Origin: Oscillatoriales cyanobacterium RM2_1_1
GTDB lineage: Bacteria > Cyanobacteriota > Cyanobacteriia > Cyanobacteriales > Microcoleaceae
NCBI GenBank assembly: GCA_012033335.1
Contig: JAAURB010000007.1
Coordinates: 1 to 64,000 of the forward strand
DNA: 64,000 bases
Direction of reading: 5' to 3'
Below the pieces are notes generated by a model. The model worked only from the letters and a program-made list of their open reading frames with translations. It made no database searches and was not told the origin of the DNA. This document shows positions 30,038-40,597 of the stretch, in pieces. The position numbers were made by a program, and so were the translations under genes. Numbering within the stretch: position 1 is the first letter of the stretch; each line of letters begins with the position of its first letter.

Positions 30038-32314
30038 TCAGTCTACAATCTCAATTGAAATTTCATCTCCAAGTTGAATTAATTGATTGGACTGAGCCTC
30101 ATAAGCCCATACTTTCAAACCAGAAGTGCCCCTGGGCAGAATTGCCGTCGGAACCCGCAGTGTCCAGCCGGAATATTCATAGTTTTTGTTACCTAAAACT
30201 AAAGCCACATCAGCCCGATTTAGGTTGACTCTACCCACTTCTAATAGTTGATTCTGACTATTACTTAAGTAAACAGCATCAGCGGGCTTTAATTGTTCGG
30301 GTAGAATCGCCCAACCCGCTAGGGAAACGGCCTCTCCCCGTTTCACAGGATAATCAGGAGTGAACTCAATAACTCCATTCAATAAATTAGTTTGCCCAAA
30401 CTCTAAAGGATTAAGGTAACGTTTCCAAAACCAATGGGATTGGATCGCTTTATAAGGTCGGTAATTTTCCAGAACACCCTGGTAAATTAAAGCCGCAGAT
30501 TCAGACTTGAGAATTTCATCCCAAGGATTTTGAAACCACATTTCATTGGTCAGCAATAAAATGTCGGGCTGAGTTTCCGCCAATTCCGTTAAGACTGTTT
30601 CTTGAGCAACCGTTGGTTTGGCGTAGAGAACATAGCTATATTTAGAGCAGGAAGGTCGGTTGAACAGGTAATACCATAACCCTTCAGAAGTCAAAGTGAA
30701 AAAACAAGATTGCTGACTAATCTCAGGCTGCATTTCTATCCAGGCTTGCAAATAATCGGGTTTAATCAATTGAGCATCAGCGTGCTTAACCGCAATAGGA
30801 AATTTACCAATCCAATGAACTGCATTTTTCAGATTGAACCCCGGCTCTGACAGCAAAATAATCATTCCCAAAGCCACGGCTAAAAGCTGCTGGGTTGGAT
30901 TTGGCTCAAACCTGATAAGTCGTTGTTTGAGATGGTTTTCATATCCCTGATATATCAGATAAGCCACCAAAAACACCACTGGAATAGCGCCATGGTAAGC
31001 GTGACCCAGATCGCTCCGATCCAGAGTAATCCTCATATAAATCAGAGAAGTAAACAACAGCAGTAGTAAAAAATAATGCTTCTGAATAAAATATCTGAGC
31101 TTGAACTCGCAACCCTTAAAATCTAGAAGCAGATAAACCAGAACAGCACTTTGAATCATCATCGGCAACCAGAAATTTTGTGATGTCCAGGTCAACTCAA
31201 AAGTGGGCAGAGGAATGAAAGAAATGTAGCGCCCATATTGACCCCAATAGGCAACTTGGGAAAAAATCGCTTTAATCTCATCTAAACCCAACAAACCAAT
31301 TAGAAAAATAGTTGTCAGGGTTGTGCCTAAGGCGGAACCAATCAGCCAGTTTTGAGCCGGTGAACGGTTAGGATTAGGTTTTAGAAATAAACTTAAAGTT
31401 GTAGCAAAAAGATAAATAGCCAAAAAATAAATCGCCCGATCATAAACATAGAGAAAGCTAATCGGGAGAGATACTCCAATCAGTAATGCCAGGAGTTTTC
31501 CTGATTTTTGAGTCAGAATCACTATCCGAAAGTATCGCAACGTTAGAGCTAACTGCAAGATAAAAATAGTGCCTCGACGACCATCAAACTTAAAGAAAAT
31601 TCCATCAAAAATACAAAAGGCCAGGCAGGAAATCAGAAAGATGGGTAGACGGAATTTATTAAAATTTAAATTTAAATTAACATCAAAATTAACAGTTCCA
31701 GTCAACTCCCACAAAACCCAGAAATAACCCACACAGGTGATGACGTTTTGCAGGTTGACAAAGAAGCGAGTTGCCGCAATACCATTTTGGTTTATAGGCA
31801 ACTGGGTTCCCAACCAGGTCGGCAAAACATCCAATCCCCAACCATGAATTAAAACTGTCTGTTCAAAGGGGTTTTTTAATTGCATAAAGTCCGGTAGAAA
31901 CCCGAGAAATTCTCCCTGATGAAAAGAATCAATGAGGGTTGCATCAATTTTGAATTGATTCAGAGGAACATTAATCAACCAGGTGATCAATAGGATCAGG
32001 GCGATCGCTGACCCGATTCTCTGATTGTTGATTAAACCCAATAGGAACTTTAAAGATTTCTCAATCCATTGAGGCTTCAAGACTAGAAATAGGACTGCAA
32101 CCAAACCTGGAACTAGAAGCAGAATTAAATATTTAAAATAGTCAGTGTAGGGACTGACGTTCTCAATGTAAGCCAGGGAAATCACTCCTGTTGAGTTTTG
32201 CCCGATTGGAATTCTAATCGAATTCATGAAAGGAACTAGAACGAACCAACTGAGCAATGTAATGCATAAAACCCAGCTTAAACGCGGTTCAAAAGCACGT
32301 TTAGATTCAGGCAT
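30038..32314 (-). CDS. polytopic membrane protein, probable GT-C-fold glycosyltransferase
   Basis: 758 residues. Around 11-13 hydrophobic segments fill residues ~12-500 (for example LSWVLCITLLSWFVLVPFM, IALILLITWLINVP, LLLLLFTSLIYM), followed by a soluble C-terminal part of ~240 residues that looks beta-rich. This topology, with an Asp-containing first periplasmic loop (NQFKIDATLIDSFHQGEF), is that of GT-C enzymes using polyprenyl-phosphate sugars. I do not recognise the exact family. It lies directly downstream, on the same strand, of the UGM-like/GtrA fusion (252-base gap), which fits a shared lipid-linked sugar pathway. Function is inference. Confidence 0.82.
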   Translation of the reverse strand: MPESKRAFEPRLSWVLCITLLSWFVLVPFMNSIRIPIGQNSTGVISLAYIENVSPYTDYFKYLILLLVPGLVAVLFLVLKPQWIEKSLKFLLGLINNQRIGSAIALILLITWLINVPLNQFKIDATLIDSFHQGEFLGFLPDFMQLKNPFEQTVLIHGWGLDVLPTWLGTQLPINQNGIAATRFFVNLQNVITCVGYFWVLWELTGTVNFDVNLNLNFNKFRLPIFLISCLAFCIFDGIFFKFDGRRGTIFILQLALTLRYFRIVILTQKSGKLLALLIGVSLPISFLYVYDRAIYFLAIYLFATTLSLFLKPNPNRSPAQNWLIGSALGTTLTTIFLIGLLGLDEIKAIFSQVAYWGQYGRYISFIPLPTFELTWTSQNFWLPMMIQSAVLVYLLLDFKGCEFKLRYFIQKHYFLLLLLFTSLIYMRITLDRSDLGHAYHGAIPVVFLVAYLIYQGYENHLKQRLIRFEPNPTQQLLAVALGMIILLSEPGFNLKNAVHWIGKFPIAVKHADAQLIKPDYLQAWIEMQPEISQQSCFFTLTSEGLWYYLFNRPSCSKYSYVLYAKPTVAQETVLTELAETQPDILLLTNEMWFQNPWDEILKSESAALIYQGVLENYRPYKAIQSHWFWKRYLNPLEFGQTNLLNGVIEFTPDYPVKRGEAVSLAGWAILPEQLKPADAVYLSNSQNQLLEVGRVNLNRADVALVLGNKNYEYSGWTLRVPTAILPRGTSGLKVWAYEAQSNQLIQLGDEISIEIVD

Positions 32315-32566
32315 ATTTCAAAGTTAGACGTTGAAGTTTCAAAGTTAAAGTTGAGGCTTAGAGTTGGAGTTGGAAGCTTAATATTTTGGGACTCAACGTT
32401 AGGGAAGTTAGGTTTTAAACTTAGGGTTTAAGACTTGGAATTTACAACTTAGGATTTAATACTTGGAGTTTGAAACTGGAAGATCTAAGAGGCGAGATTT
32501 AAGACTTTAAGGTTGGGAACTTAAGGTTGGAAACTAAACCTAAGTTCTTAATACTCAATGATTCAC
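32315..32566. repeat. low-complexity spacer of degenerate short repeats
   Basis: Built of imperfect units such as TTAGGGTTTAAGACTTGGA and AAAGTTAAAGTTGAGG; the plus strand is very poor in C. No gene. Similar degenerate spacers occur at 42180-42290 and 57820-57960. Confidence 0.6.
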
Positions 32567-34477
32567 TCAGGATTTAACACTAGAAACCTGCTCAGAAGAC
32601 TGATTCAAAGAACCAAATGAGTAAAGTTTATGGCCGGTGAAACTAATCAATGCCACACAGGCTGCACTAATCAGTCGAGCCATGGCAGGACTGAATTCTG
32701 CCTCATTAATCAGTAGTTGGAGCAATCCCAAATTTGCTAGCAAACTATTCAAAGCCACGGTAGTAAATACAATATATTGAGTCAGCCAATTCTTCCAGTA
32801 TATCCCAAAAACAAAACGCCGACTCAGCCAGAAATTCGTGCTTAAACCCAGGAAATAACTGATGCCTAAGGCATAAACATACCACAATCCAGATTGAACC
32901 AAAATTGTAAACACCAGGACATCCACAACAGTAGCCGCACCCCCTGTCAATAAATACTTAAAAAATTGCTGGGAGACCTGCAAAACTTGATGACGGGAAG
33001 AATTCCCCAATTTAGCAGCCGTTGTCGGAGCATCAACTGCCGCTTCTTCGATATATTCACTATCACTATTCACAGCCCAGAGATCATGCTTTCCAGGTTG
33101 AGTCAAATTTTCAGCCGCCAGAATTCCCATCAACAAACTATGATCCTGGTTATTATATTTAAATGCTCCATAACGCCCCACAAGTTGTAAGTTTTGAAAT
33201 GACTTTAAGTAATTTTGAATTTCTGTTAAAGCGTATTTATAATCTCCAGCATAAATCGGATAAGTCCGGGGCAGATGCACTGTAAATCCACTAGAAATAG
33301 ACTGGGCTTTTAGCAACCCAATCTGCCGTAATTCCCGTTCAGCTAATTGGCAGAGTTCCCCTTCAGAAGCCTGCCACAACTTATCTTCAAAGTTACACCA
33401 GTACTCGCAACATAGGGGAGTTTGATCAGAATTGGGTAGCATCTCCGGTGACCAATTAGCGAAGTTGGTGACCCGACCGAGCTGCACTCTGGGATCATTA
33501 ATATACAACCAGTTATCTGGAAAAAGATGACTCTCTTCAACAATTAAATAGACCAGTATTGTATTGCGAAACTTTAAGGATTTTGCGGCATTAATTACAG
33601 GTTGAGGGGGGAGCGATCGCAACTGCTGCACCAGAAAAGTCAAGGGAATGGAGGAAATTACTCCAGCACAGGTTACGGTTTTTTCCGCCTGGGTCTGGCG
33701 ATTCTTCAGGGTAATTTGAGTCACTTGAGAATCTTGATGATGAATCTGGACAACTTCCGTATTCAGGAGTAAGGGCTGATGATTTTGACTCAAATATTCA
33801 GCAATTTTTTCATAGAGTTGTCCCGAACCCAAACAGGGAAACTGAAACTGATCAATCAGGGTTTTGACCTGGCCGCTGTTGCCTAAAATCGCATTGCGAA
33901 TGGCTTGAGATAGAGACAATCCCTTAATCCTTTGAGCGGCCCAATCTGCACTGATTTCTGTGCAGGGAATTCCCCAAAGTTTCTCCGTATATCCTTCAAA
34001 AAAAATTTCAAACAACCGCCGACCAAACTTACCGGTTACCCATTCAGCAAAGTTTTGAGCCGTTTGCGGCGGAAACAAACGCGTTTGCAAGTAAGAGGTG
34101 ACAACCTTCAGGCTTTCCCATGCTCCGATTGTGAATAAAACCTGCCTGGCTTTGAGGGGATAGCTGAAATATTTACCGCGATAATAAATCCGCGTCAGGC
34201 GATTAACCGTTACCTGCTCTTGATCTAGGACTTCATTCCACAGTTTCAGGACTGGTGCTAACTTTGTATAGAATCGATGGGGCCCATAATCCAGGATAAA
34301 ATCCTGATATCGAAAACTCTTGGCCAGCCCGCCGACCTGTCCTTCCCGCTCCACAACGACCACGGGTACACCTTGCTGAGTCAGGATGTAAGCCGCCGCC
34401 AACCCGGCTGGCCCCGCGCCCAAAATGTAAACTGGCTCCACTGCATTCACGTCTGGCACGTCTGGCACGTCTGGCAA
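32567..34477 (-). CDS. UDP-galactopyranose mutase-like FAD enzyme fused to GtrA-type membrane domain
   Basis: 636 residues in two parts. Residues ~15-470: FAD/NAD-linked amine-oxidase-type enzyme with ILGAGPAGLAAAYILTQQG, the GG doublet in VGGLAKSF, and LDYGPHRFYT, which resembles the UDP-galactopyranose mutase (Glf) GPHxFHT segment; C-terminal FAD contact near NNQDHSLLMG. Residues ~505-625: GtrA domain with four membrane helices (QFFKYLLTGGAATVVDVLVF … LSTNFWLSRRFVFG). GtrA proteins help translocate or handle undecaprenyl-linked sugars. The N terminus MPDVPDVPDVN comes from a 9-bp tandem repeat (34453-34480), so the true start may be further in. Joining the two activities on one chain suggests lipid-linked sugar modification at the membrane. 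Confidence 0.87.
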   Translation of the reverse strand: MPDVPDVPDVNAVEPVYILGAGPAGLAAAYILTQQGVPVVVVEREGQVGGLAKSFRYQDFILDYGPHRFYTKLAPVLKLWNEVLDQEQVTVNRLTRIYYRGKYFSYPLKARQVLFTIGAWESLKVVTSYLQTRLFPPQTAQNFAEWVTGKFGRRLFEIFFEGYTEKLWGIPCTEISADWAAQRIKGLSLSQAIRNAILGNSGQVKTLIDQFQFPCLGSGQLYEKIAEYLSQNHQPLLLNTEVVQIHHQDSQVTQITLKNRQTQAEKTVTCAGVISSIPLTFLVQQLRSLPPQPVINAAKSLKFRNTILVYLIVEESHLFPDNWLYINDPRVQLGRVTNFANWSPEMLPNSDQTPLCCEYWCNFEDKLWQASEGELCQLAERELRQIGLLKAQSISSGFTVHLPRTYPIYAGDYKYALTEIQNYLKSFQNLQLVGRYGAFKYNNQDHSLLMGILAAENLTQPGKHDLWAVNSDSEYIEEAAVDAPTTAAKLGNSSRHQVLQVSQQFFKYLLTGGAATVVDVLVFTILVQSGLWYVYALGISYFLGLSTNFWLSRRFVFGIYWKNWLTQYIVFTTVALNSLLANLGLLQLLINEAEFSPAMARLISAACVALISFTGHKLYSFGSLNQSSEQVSSVKS

Positions 34478-34558
34478 AATTTGACTTTATCATACACCAT
34501 TTGCGCCCAGGGCTTAGGCTGGTCTATTCAATCCGATCAATCAGACTAGAATTCTGTG

Positions 34559-34644
34559 ATGCAGGTATTTTGCTTCCAGGCAAACAGAAATCTGGTGGCG
34601 CAGGCATCTTGCCTGCTGGAAAACAGCCGAGACGGCTATTCCAT
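34559..34644. repeat. dispersed palindromic repeat, copy A
   Basis: Core palindrome GCAGGCATCTTGCCTGC at 34600-34616, then AAAACAG and a second small palindrome AGCCGAGACGGCT (34623-34635) ending TATTCC. A degenerate core (GCAGGTATTTTGCTTCC) precedes it. Related copies lie at 40497, 44028 and 60008. It sits in the 354-base spacer before nadB, in which no gene was found. Confidence 0.75.
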
Positions 34645-34831
34645 TAAGGATCTTTCCTGGTGTGGGGCCGCGATTTGCTGAAAGCATTCCAGGTTGCAAA
34701 AATCTAAGCTACACTAGGAAAAATATTTTGGTAAAACTCACTATAAATAGAGTTGATTCTCTATTCCAAAATGTTTTGACCCCTTCTCCCTCTATCCAAC
34801 AGGTTTAAACCGGTTTCAACCATAGGCATTC

Positions 34832-36517
34832 ATGGCTAATTTTCCTGATTTTGAGCGCTCTCGAACATTTGATATTCTGGTGATTGGTTCCGGAGCTGCT
34901 GGACTCTATGCCACCCTTTGTCTGCCTCCCAATCTACGAATTGGCTTGATTTCAAAAGCGCGACTAAAAACCGGAGCAAGCCGTTGGGCCCAGGGGGGAA
35001 TTGCCGCCGCCATTGACCCCCAGGATTCCCCCAAGCTCCACCTGGAAGATACCCTTAAAGCAGGGGCTGGACTCTGCGATCGCCAGTCTGTCCAATTCCT
35101 TGTCGATCATGCGGCCAAAGCCATCGACCACTTGTTAACCCTGGGGGTAACCTTTGATCGCAAAGGAGAAAACCTGGCCTTAACCCTGGAGGCAGCCCAT
35201 TCTCGGCCCCGGGTACTCCATGCCGCCGACACAACCGGAAAAGCCATCGTCGATACTTTGATTGCCCAGGTGTTACAGCGCCCCAATATTCAGGTGATTT
35301 CCCCCGCCGCCGCCCTAGCCCTGAAAATTCATCCCCAGACAGGCACCTGTCGAGGGGTAACGGCCCTCCATTATCATCAAATGATTGAGCTACGGGCCGG
35401 GGCCGTGATCCTGGCGACGGGGGGCGGGGGTCAGGTATTTGCCCAGACTACCAATCCCAGCATCAGTACCGGAGACGGAGTGGCCATGGCCTGGCGGGCC
35501 GGAGCTATTGTTCGGGATCTGGAATTCTTTCAATTTCACCCAACGGCCTTGACCCAACCCGATGCTCCCCGGTTTCTCATCAGTGAAGCAGTGCGGGGGG
35601 AAGGAGCCCATTTGGTAGATGAAACCGGATATCGCTTTGCCTTTGACTATCATCCCCAAGGAGAGCTAGCCCCCAGGGATATTGTCAGCCGCGCCATCTT
35701 CAGCCATTTGCAAAGAACTAATCTAAATCCAGCCCAGGCCCATGTTTATCTGGATTTGCAACCGATTGAACCGGAACGAATTCAGTATCGATTTCCCAAT
35801 ATTATTCAGATGTGTTCCCGGTGGGGGGTTGATGTCCTGACTCAACCGATTCCTGTGGCCCCCGCTGCCCATTATTGGATGGGGGGAATTGCCACGGATC
35901 TCACCAGCCAAACCTCAATTCCAGGGCTCTATGCTGTGGGAGAAGTAGCCAATACGGGGGTGCATGGCGCTAATCGCCTGGCTAGCAATTCTCTCCTGGA
36001 ATGTCTTGTCTTTGCCACCCAATTGGCAGAGATTCAGCTAGAACGAATACCGGAGGAGGTTCCTCCATCGCCGATTTGGGTCAGGGAAGATTGGGGGCCG
36101 GACATGAAAACCGTGAACTCAATTCGTCAGGAACTCCCGGTATTAATGTGGCAGAGCGCTGGTATTTGTCGGACTCAGGCGACCTTAGACCAGGCCATTA
36201 CTCAGGTGCGAATCTGGCGACAAGAAATCAAAACGTCCCCCCTGAATCAGTACGTAGAACCCCCGTCAAATTCATCATCAGATCCATCCCTCAATCCCTG
36301 GATTAAATTTGAATGTCCTGAAGCAGAGTCCCAACTTCAACTCTATGCAGAAACGCTGAATCTTTTAGACATCGCCTGGTTAATCCTCAACAGTGCGGCT
36401 TGGCGCACCGAAAGCCGGGGAGGTCACTATCGGAGTGACTACCCAGAGACCCAATCCGATTGGCAGATTCATACTTTAGTTCAGGGAGATCGCTGGTGGA
36501 AAAGCTCTAAACTTTGA
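34832..36517 (+). CDS. nadB: L-aspartate oxidase
   Basis: First step of de novo NAD synthesis: oxidises L-aspartate to iminoaspartate using FAD. 561 residues, normal length. Motifs: FAD-binding [13 protein letters not shown], substrate loop [20 protein letters not shown], catalytic-site EAVRGEGA and the Arg-rich C-terminal helix ending [15 protein letters not shown]. Start ATG 34832 gives [19 protein letters not shown]. Its 3' end overlaps the convergent dapL by 11 bases. Confidence 0.96.
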   Translation: MANFPDFERSRTFDILVIGSGAAGLYATLCLPPNLRIGLISKARLKTGASRWAQGGIAAAIDPQDSPKLHLEDTLKAGAGLCDRQSVQFLVDHAAKAIDHLLTLGVTFDRKGENLALTLEAAHSRPRVLHAADTTGKAIVDTLIAQVLQRPNIQVISPAAALALKIHPQTGTCRGVTALHYHQMIELRAGAVILATGGGGQVFAQTTNPSISTGDGVAMAWRAGAIVRDLEFFQFHPTALTQPDAPRFLISEAVRGEGAHLVDETGYRFAFDYHPQGELAPRDIVSRAIFSHLQRTNLNPAQAHVYLDLQPIEPERIQYRFPNIIQMCSRWGVDVLTQPIPVAPAAHYWMGGIATDLTSQTSIPGLYAVGEVANTGVHGANRLASNSLLECLVFATQLAEIQLERIPEEVPPSPIWVREDWGPDMKTVNSIRQELPVLMWQSAGICRTQATLDQAITQVRIWRQEIKTSPLNQYVEPPSNSSSDPSLNPWIKFECPEAESQLQLYAETLNLLDIAWLILNSAAWRTESRGGHYRSDYPETQSDWQIHTLVQGDRWWKSSKL

Positions 36518-37742
36518 ATTTTTCAGTGATCCGCTCCATGGCAGCTTCGACATTTTCCCGACTATTAAAGGCAGAAATCCGAAAATAACCCTCTCCCGCT
36601 GCCCCAAACCCAGACCCCGGAGTTCCTACCACATGACAAACCTGGAGTAACTTATCAAAGAAATCCCAACTGGATAAACCTGCTGGGGTCTTCACCCAGA
36701 CGTAGGGAGCATTGACGCCGCCGTAGACCGCCAGTCCCGCCGCCGTCAATTGCTCCCGAATCATCCGAGCATTTTCCATGTAGAAATCAATTAACCGCCG
36801 CACCTGGGTCTGGCCCGCCTCAGAATAAACCGCCTCCGCCCCCCGCTGAACGATGTAGGACACCCCGTTAAACTTGGTAGATTGGCGACGGTTCCAGAGT
36901 TTCCATAGCTCTACGTCAGCACCATCGGCAGCCTTTGCGCTCAGGGTTTTGGGGACAACCGTTAAAGCACAGCGGGTTCCAGTAAATCCAGCATTTTTAG
37001 AGAAGGAACGAAACTCAATCGCACAGTCCCGGGCCCCCTCAATTTCATAGATCGAATGGGGCAGGGTCGAGTTCGTAATATAAGCTTCGTAGGCCGCATC
37101 GAATAGAATAATGGAGCCGTTGGCCCTGGCGTAGTCTACCCAGGTTTTCAAGTAGTCCTGGGTTGCCGTGGCTCCGGTGGGATTGTTGGGAAAGCAGAGA
37201 TAGATTAAATCCACTTTTTCCGTCGGCAACGCGGCGGTGAACTGGTTTTCCGCCGTAATCGGCAGGTAGACTAGCCCTTGATATTCCCCCTGGTCATTCA
37301 GGTCTCCCGTATGTCCGGCCATCACATTGGTATCGACATACACGGGATAAACCGGATCGGTGACGGCGATTTTGTTGCTTTTGCCGAAGATATCCAGAAT
37401 ATTGCCCGAGTCACATTTGGAGCCATCGGAGATGAAGATTTCCGAGGCATCTACCTCACAACCCCGGCTTTGAAAATCCTCCTGGGCAATCTTGTCCCGC
37501 AACCAGCCATAGCCCTGTTCTGGGCCATAGCCTTTGAATGTAGCGCGATCGCCCATTTCTTCAACGGCTTTAATCATGGCCGTGCGGCAGGCTTCCGGCA
37601 AGGGTTCTGTCACATCACCAATCCCAAGTTTGATGATTTTGGCCCCTGGATTGGCCTCGGCAAAGGCGTTAACCCGACGGGCGATTTCAGGAAACAGGTA
37701 TCCGGCTTTGAGTTTGAGGTAATGGTCGTTGATCGTTGCCAT
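36507..37742 (-). CDS. dapL: LL-diaminopimelate aminotransferase
   Basis: Converts tetrahydrodipicolinate directly to LL-diaminopimelate for lysine and peptidoglycan, the plant/cyanobacterial/chlamydial shortcut. 411 residues, PLP fold type I. The PLP-lysine lies in [22 protein letters not shown] and the C-terminal [18 protein letters not shown] are diagnostic. ATG 37742 start ([20 protein letters not shown]) is typical. Its leader holds an 11-bp triple repeat. Confidence 0.96.
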   Translation of the reverse strand: MATINDHYLKLKAGYLFPEIARRVNAFAEANPGAKIIKLGIGDVTEPLPEACRTAMIKAVEEMGDRATFKGYGPEQGYGWLRDKIAQEDFQSRGCEVDASEIFISDGSKCDSGNILDIFGKSNKIAVTDPVYPVYVDTNVMAGHTGDLNDQGEYQGLVYLPITAENQFTAALPTEKVDLIYLCFPNNPTGATATQDYLKTWVDYARANGSIILFDAAYEAYITNSTLPHSIYEIEGARDCAIEFRSFSKNAGFTGTRCALTVVPKTLSAKAADGADVELWKLWNRRQSTKFNGVSYIVQRGAEAVYSEAGQTQVRRLIDFYMENARMIREQLTAAGLAVYGGVNAPYVWVKTPAGLSSWDFFDKLLQVCHVVGTPGSGFGAAGEGYFRISAFNSRENVEAAMERITEKFKV

Positions 37743-37743
37743 G

Positions 37744-37775
37744 TGACTATTAGATGACTATTAGGTGACTATTTA
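37744..37775. repeat. 11-bp direct repeat, three copies, before dapL
   Basis: TGACTATTAG units separated by one base, the third ending TTTA, immediately upstream of the dapL ATG. This places repeats in the ribosome-binding region; no standard Shine-Dalgarno is visible there. Confidence 0.7.
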
Positions 37776-37944
37776 AGGGTGATGTCTTCTGAACTGGAAC
37801 TGAATTGAAACAGCTTATATCAGCTTATGTAATGTAACCCCTGGAGAATTCTCACCAGCAATCTTTAAATTCTAAGGGACTTTAAAGAACTTTGATAGCT
37901 TGAGATCGGGGGATTGTTTCTGCCAGAGCCGTCTAGATTTCCAG

Positions 37945-39375
37945 CTAATCCTCCGGGTTGACCATTTTTTCCAGGTCAAGGGCCTGATCAAACTCTAGGG
38001 CGGAAATGTACCCCAGTTCCAGGCAGGCTTGCTTCAGGGAAAGATCATGTTCATGGGCATGGTGAGCCACTTTTGCCGCCTTATCGTAACCCAGTTTGGG
38101 GCTGAGGGCCGTGACTAACATCAACGATTGCTCAAGGTGTTGATTGATTTTTCGGGTATTAGCCTGCAACCCCACCAGGAGGAAATCCGTGAAGTTCTGG
38201 CAACTGTCGGCCATTAAATTCACGGACTGCAACAGGTTAAAGATCATCATCGGCTTGAATACATTCAGCTCAAACTGCCCCTGGGAACCCGCAATTGTAA
38301 TGGCGGTGTCGTAGCCCATGACTTGAGCCGCCACCATGGTCATAGCTTCACATTGGGTCGGATTGACTTTTCCCGGCATGATCGAGGAACCCGGTTCATT
38401 TTCCGGCAGGATCAATTCTCCTAGGCCGCAGCGGGGGCCACTGCCCAGCCAGCGAATATCATTGGCAATTTTCATCAAGGAACAGGCCAGGGTTTTTAAT
38501 GCGCCGCTCGCCATGACAATCCCATCATGGGCGGCGATCGCGGCGAACTTATTCGGGGCCGAGATAAAGGGCAGTCCGGTCATCTGGGCAATTTTTTCAG
38601 CGACTCCCTGGGCAAATCCAGGGGGAGCATTCAACCCGGTTCCTACGGCAGTTCCCCCTATGGCCAGTTCATACAGATCCGATAACACAAACTGAATTCG
38701 CTTCAAATCCGCATCTAACTGGGCCACATAGCCCGAGAATTCCTGACCCAAGGTCAGGGGAACAGCATCCTGCAAATGGGTACGACCAATTTTAATGATC
38801 CCAGCAAATTCCTCAGACCTAGCCTGCAAAGCCTGCCGCATCTTTTGTACCTGGGGGATTAACCGTTGATGTAATCCCAGGGCCGCCGCAATGTGCATGG
38901 CTGTGGGAAACGTATCATTGGAGGACTGGGACAGGTTCACATGGTCATTGGGATGAATTGGATCTTTGCGGCCCATGACTCCCCCCGCCAATTCGATCCC
39001 CCGATTGGCGATGACTTCATTCACGTTCATATTGCACTGGGTGCCACTCCCGGTCATCCACACCCGCAACGGAAAGTGGGCGGCAAGCTCACCCTGAATA
39101 ATTTCTTCAGCCACCTGAGCAATTAATCTGGCTTTCTCAGGGGGTAAACCGCCCAAATCCTGGTTGGTCAACGCCGCCGCCTTTTTCAAAATCCCAAAGG
39201 CTGTAATCACCTCCACCGGAATCCGATCCTGACCAATGGAGAAAAACTGCAGCGATCGCTGGGTTTGCGCTCCCCAGTAACGATCCCCCGGAACCGCAAT
39301 TTCCCCCATGCTGTCCTGCTCCATGCGAGTTTGATGCGGCAAGTGTTGTGGCTCTAGTTGGCTCATTTCAGGCAT
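37945..39375 (-). CDS. fumC: class II fumarate hydratase
   Basis: Interconverts fumarate and malate in the TCA branch and recycles fumarate made by purine and arginine synthesis. 476 residues, homotetramer family. Signature [15 protein letters not shown], plus [19 protein letters not shown] and [21 protein letters not shown] active-site segments. The N terminus carries ~17 extra residues before [11 protein letters not shown], so translation may start at the Met of MEQDSMGEI. smpB lies 7 bases upstream on the same strand, likely co-transcribed. Confidence 0.96.
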   Translation of the reverse strand: MPEMSQLEPQHLPHQTRMEQDSMGEIAVPGDRYWGAQTQRSLQFFSIGQDRIPVEVITAFGILKKAAALTNQDLGGLPPEKARLIAQVAEEIIQGELAAHFPLRVWMTGSGTQCNMNVNEVIANRGIELAGGVMGRKDPIHPNDHVNLSQSSNDTFPTAMHIAAALGLHQRLIPQVQKMRQALQARSEEFAGIIKIGRTHLQDAVPLTLGQEFSGYVAQLDADLKRIQFVLSDLYELAIGGTAVGTGLNAPPGFAQGVAEKIAQMTGLPFISAPNKFAAIAAHDGIVMASGALKTLACSLMKIANDIRWLGSGPRCGLGELILPENEPGSSIMPGKVNPTQCEAMTMVAAQVMGYDTAITIAGSQGQFELNVFKPMMIFNLLQSVNLMADSCQNFTDFLLVGLQANTRKINQHLEQSLMLVTALSPKLGYDKAAKVAHHAHEHDLSLKQACLELGYISALEFDQALDLEKMVNPED

Positions 39376-39382
39376 TATTGCT

Positions 39383-39850
39383 TTAATATTGCTTCATGGC
39401 TCGCTGCATCGCCCGTTTGTCATCGCGCTGCTTGATATCCTCTCGCTTGTCGTGGAGCTTTTTACCCTTGGCCAAACCAATATCCACCTTGACTCGACCC
39501 TCTTTCAGGTACATTTTTAAAGGAACCAGAGTCAGGCCCTTTTGTTCAACCTGACCCATGAGCTTGTTGATTTCTTGCCGATGCAGGAGTAGCTTGCGAT
39601 TGCGCCGGGGCTCATGGTTGAAATATCCACTGGCAATTTCATGGGGGGAAATGTGAATATTGAGTAACCAGGCTTCCCCATTGCGAATCAGGGCATAGCC
39701 ATCTTGCATATTCACCCGGCCCGCTCGGATGGATTTGACCTCTGTCCCATAGAGAGCGATCCCAGCCTGATAGGTCTCCAGTATTTCATAGAGAAAACGG
39801 GCTTTGCGATTATCGCTAACGATTTTGTATCCATTACTTTCTTTAGCCAT
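39383..39850 (-). CDS. smpB: SsrA-binding protein
   Basis: Partner of tmRNA in trans-translation; brings it to stalled ribosomes. 155 residues from ATG 39850 ([19 protein letters not shown]); an upstream frame extension is not needed. Family segments: [20 protein letters not shown], the [16 protein letters not shown] loop, and a basic C-terminal tail ([19 protein letters not shown]) that enters the mRNA channel. Divergent from the HD gene with only 34 bases between starts. The ssrA RNA gene was not found in this window. Confidence 0.96.
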   Translation of the reverse strand: MAKESNGYKIVSDNRKARFLYEILETYQAGIALYGTEVKSIRAGRVNMQDGYALIRNGEAWLLNIHISPHEIASGYFNHEPRRNRKLLLHRQEINKLMGQVEQKGLTLVPLKMYLKEGRVKVDIGLAKGKKLHDKREDIKQRDDKRAMQRAMKQY

Positions 39851-39884
39851 ACTCTCCAATCTAACACATAGGACAAGACCCACT

Positions 39885-40484
39885 ATGCAACTCTCAGAAC
39901 GATTTACAGACGCTTTAAACTATGCTATTCAGTTGCACGGAACCCAGGAACGCAAAGGTTCAGGAGTACCCTATGTGGCCCATTTACTCGGAGTGGCCAG
40001 CCTGGCCCTGGAATATGGGGCCAATGAAGATGAGGCGATCGCCGCGTTACTTCACGATGCCATTGAGGATCAAGGGGGACTGGCTACCCGAGATGAAATA
40101 TTGCGGCGGTTTGGCCCTGATGTCAGCCAGATTGTTGAAGGCTGCACCGATGCCTATACTAGCCCGAAACCCCCCTGGCAGGAACGCAAACAAGCCTATC
40201 TGGATCATTTACCGACAGCCTCCAGTTCGGTGCGGCTAGTCTCTGCTGCCGATAAACTGTACAATGCTACAGCTATCCTGCGGGATTATCGTCGGATAGG
40301 AGAAGGGATCTGGGACAGGTTTACAGCGGACAAAGCTGGAACCCTGTGGTACTACCGGTCATTAGTTGAAGCGTTTCGGCGGGCCCATGCTGCTCCACCG
40401 ATTGGAGAGATTGTGGAAGAATTGGATCGGGTGGTGTCGGAGTTGGAGAGATTGGTCAGAAGTAACTCCCGGGTTAACGCCTAA
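39885..40484 (+). CDS. HD-domain phosphohydrolase, MESH1/SpoT-hydrolase-like
   Basis: 199 residues from ATG 39885 (MQLSERFTDAL). The metal-binding set is H33, H57-D58 (LLHDAIED) and E61-D62, laid out as in the hydrolase half of RelA/SpoT and in MESH1. GVPYVAHLLGVA and the downstream KLYNATAILRDY also fit. No synthetase or regulatory domain is attached, so it could be a small alarmone or nucleotide hydrolase; this is inference. Its promoter overlaps that of smpB. Confidence 0.88.
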   Translation: MQLSERFTDALNYAIQLHGTQERKGSGVPYVAHLLGVASLALEYGANEDEAIAALLHDAIEDQGGLATRDEILRRFGPDVSQIVEGCTDAYTSPKPPWQERKQAYLDHLPTASSSVRLVSAADKLYNATAILRDYRRIGEGIWDRFTADKAGTLWYYRSLVEAFRRAHAAPPIGEIVEELDRVVSELERLVRSNSRVNA

Positions 40485-40496
40485 TTTGATTATGGG

Positions 40497-40545
40497 GTGG
40501 TGCAGGCATCTTGCCTGCTGAAAAACAGTCATCTCGGCTGTTCTA
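40497..40545. repeat. dispersed palindromic repeat, copy B
   Basis: Core GCAGGCATCTTGCCTGC at 40502-40518, identical to copy A, then AAAAACAGTCATCTCGGCTGTTC. Located between the HD gene and the ABC ATPase gene. Confidence 0.75.
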
Positions 40546-40597
40546 CTCTATTTACTTTATGATCATAGGGCAGTGAGTTAGCAGGTTGGCGTTGAAT

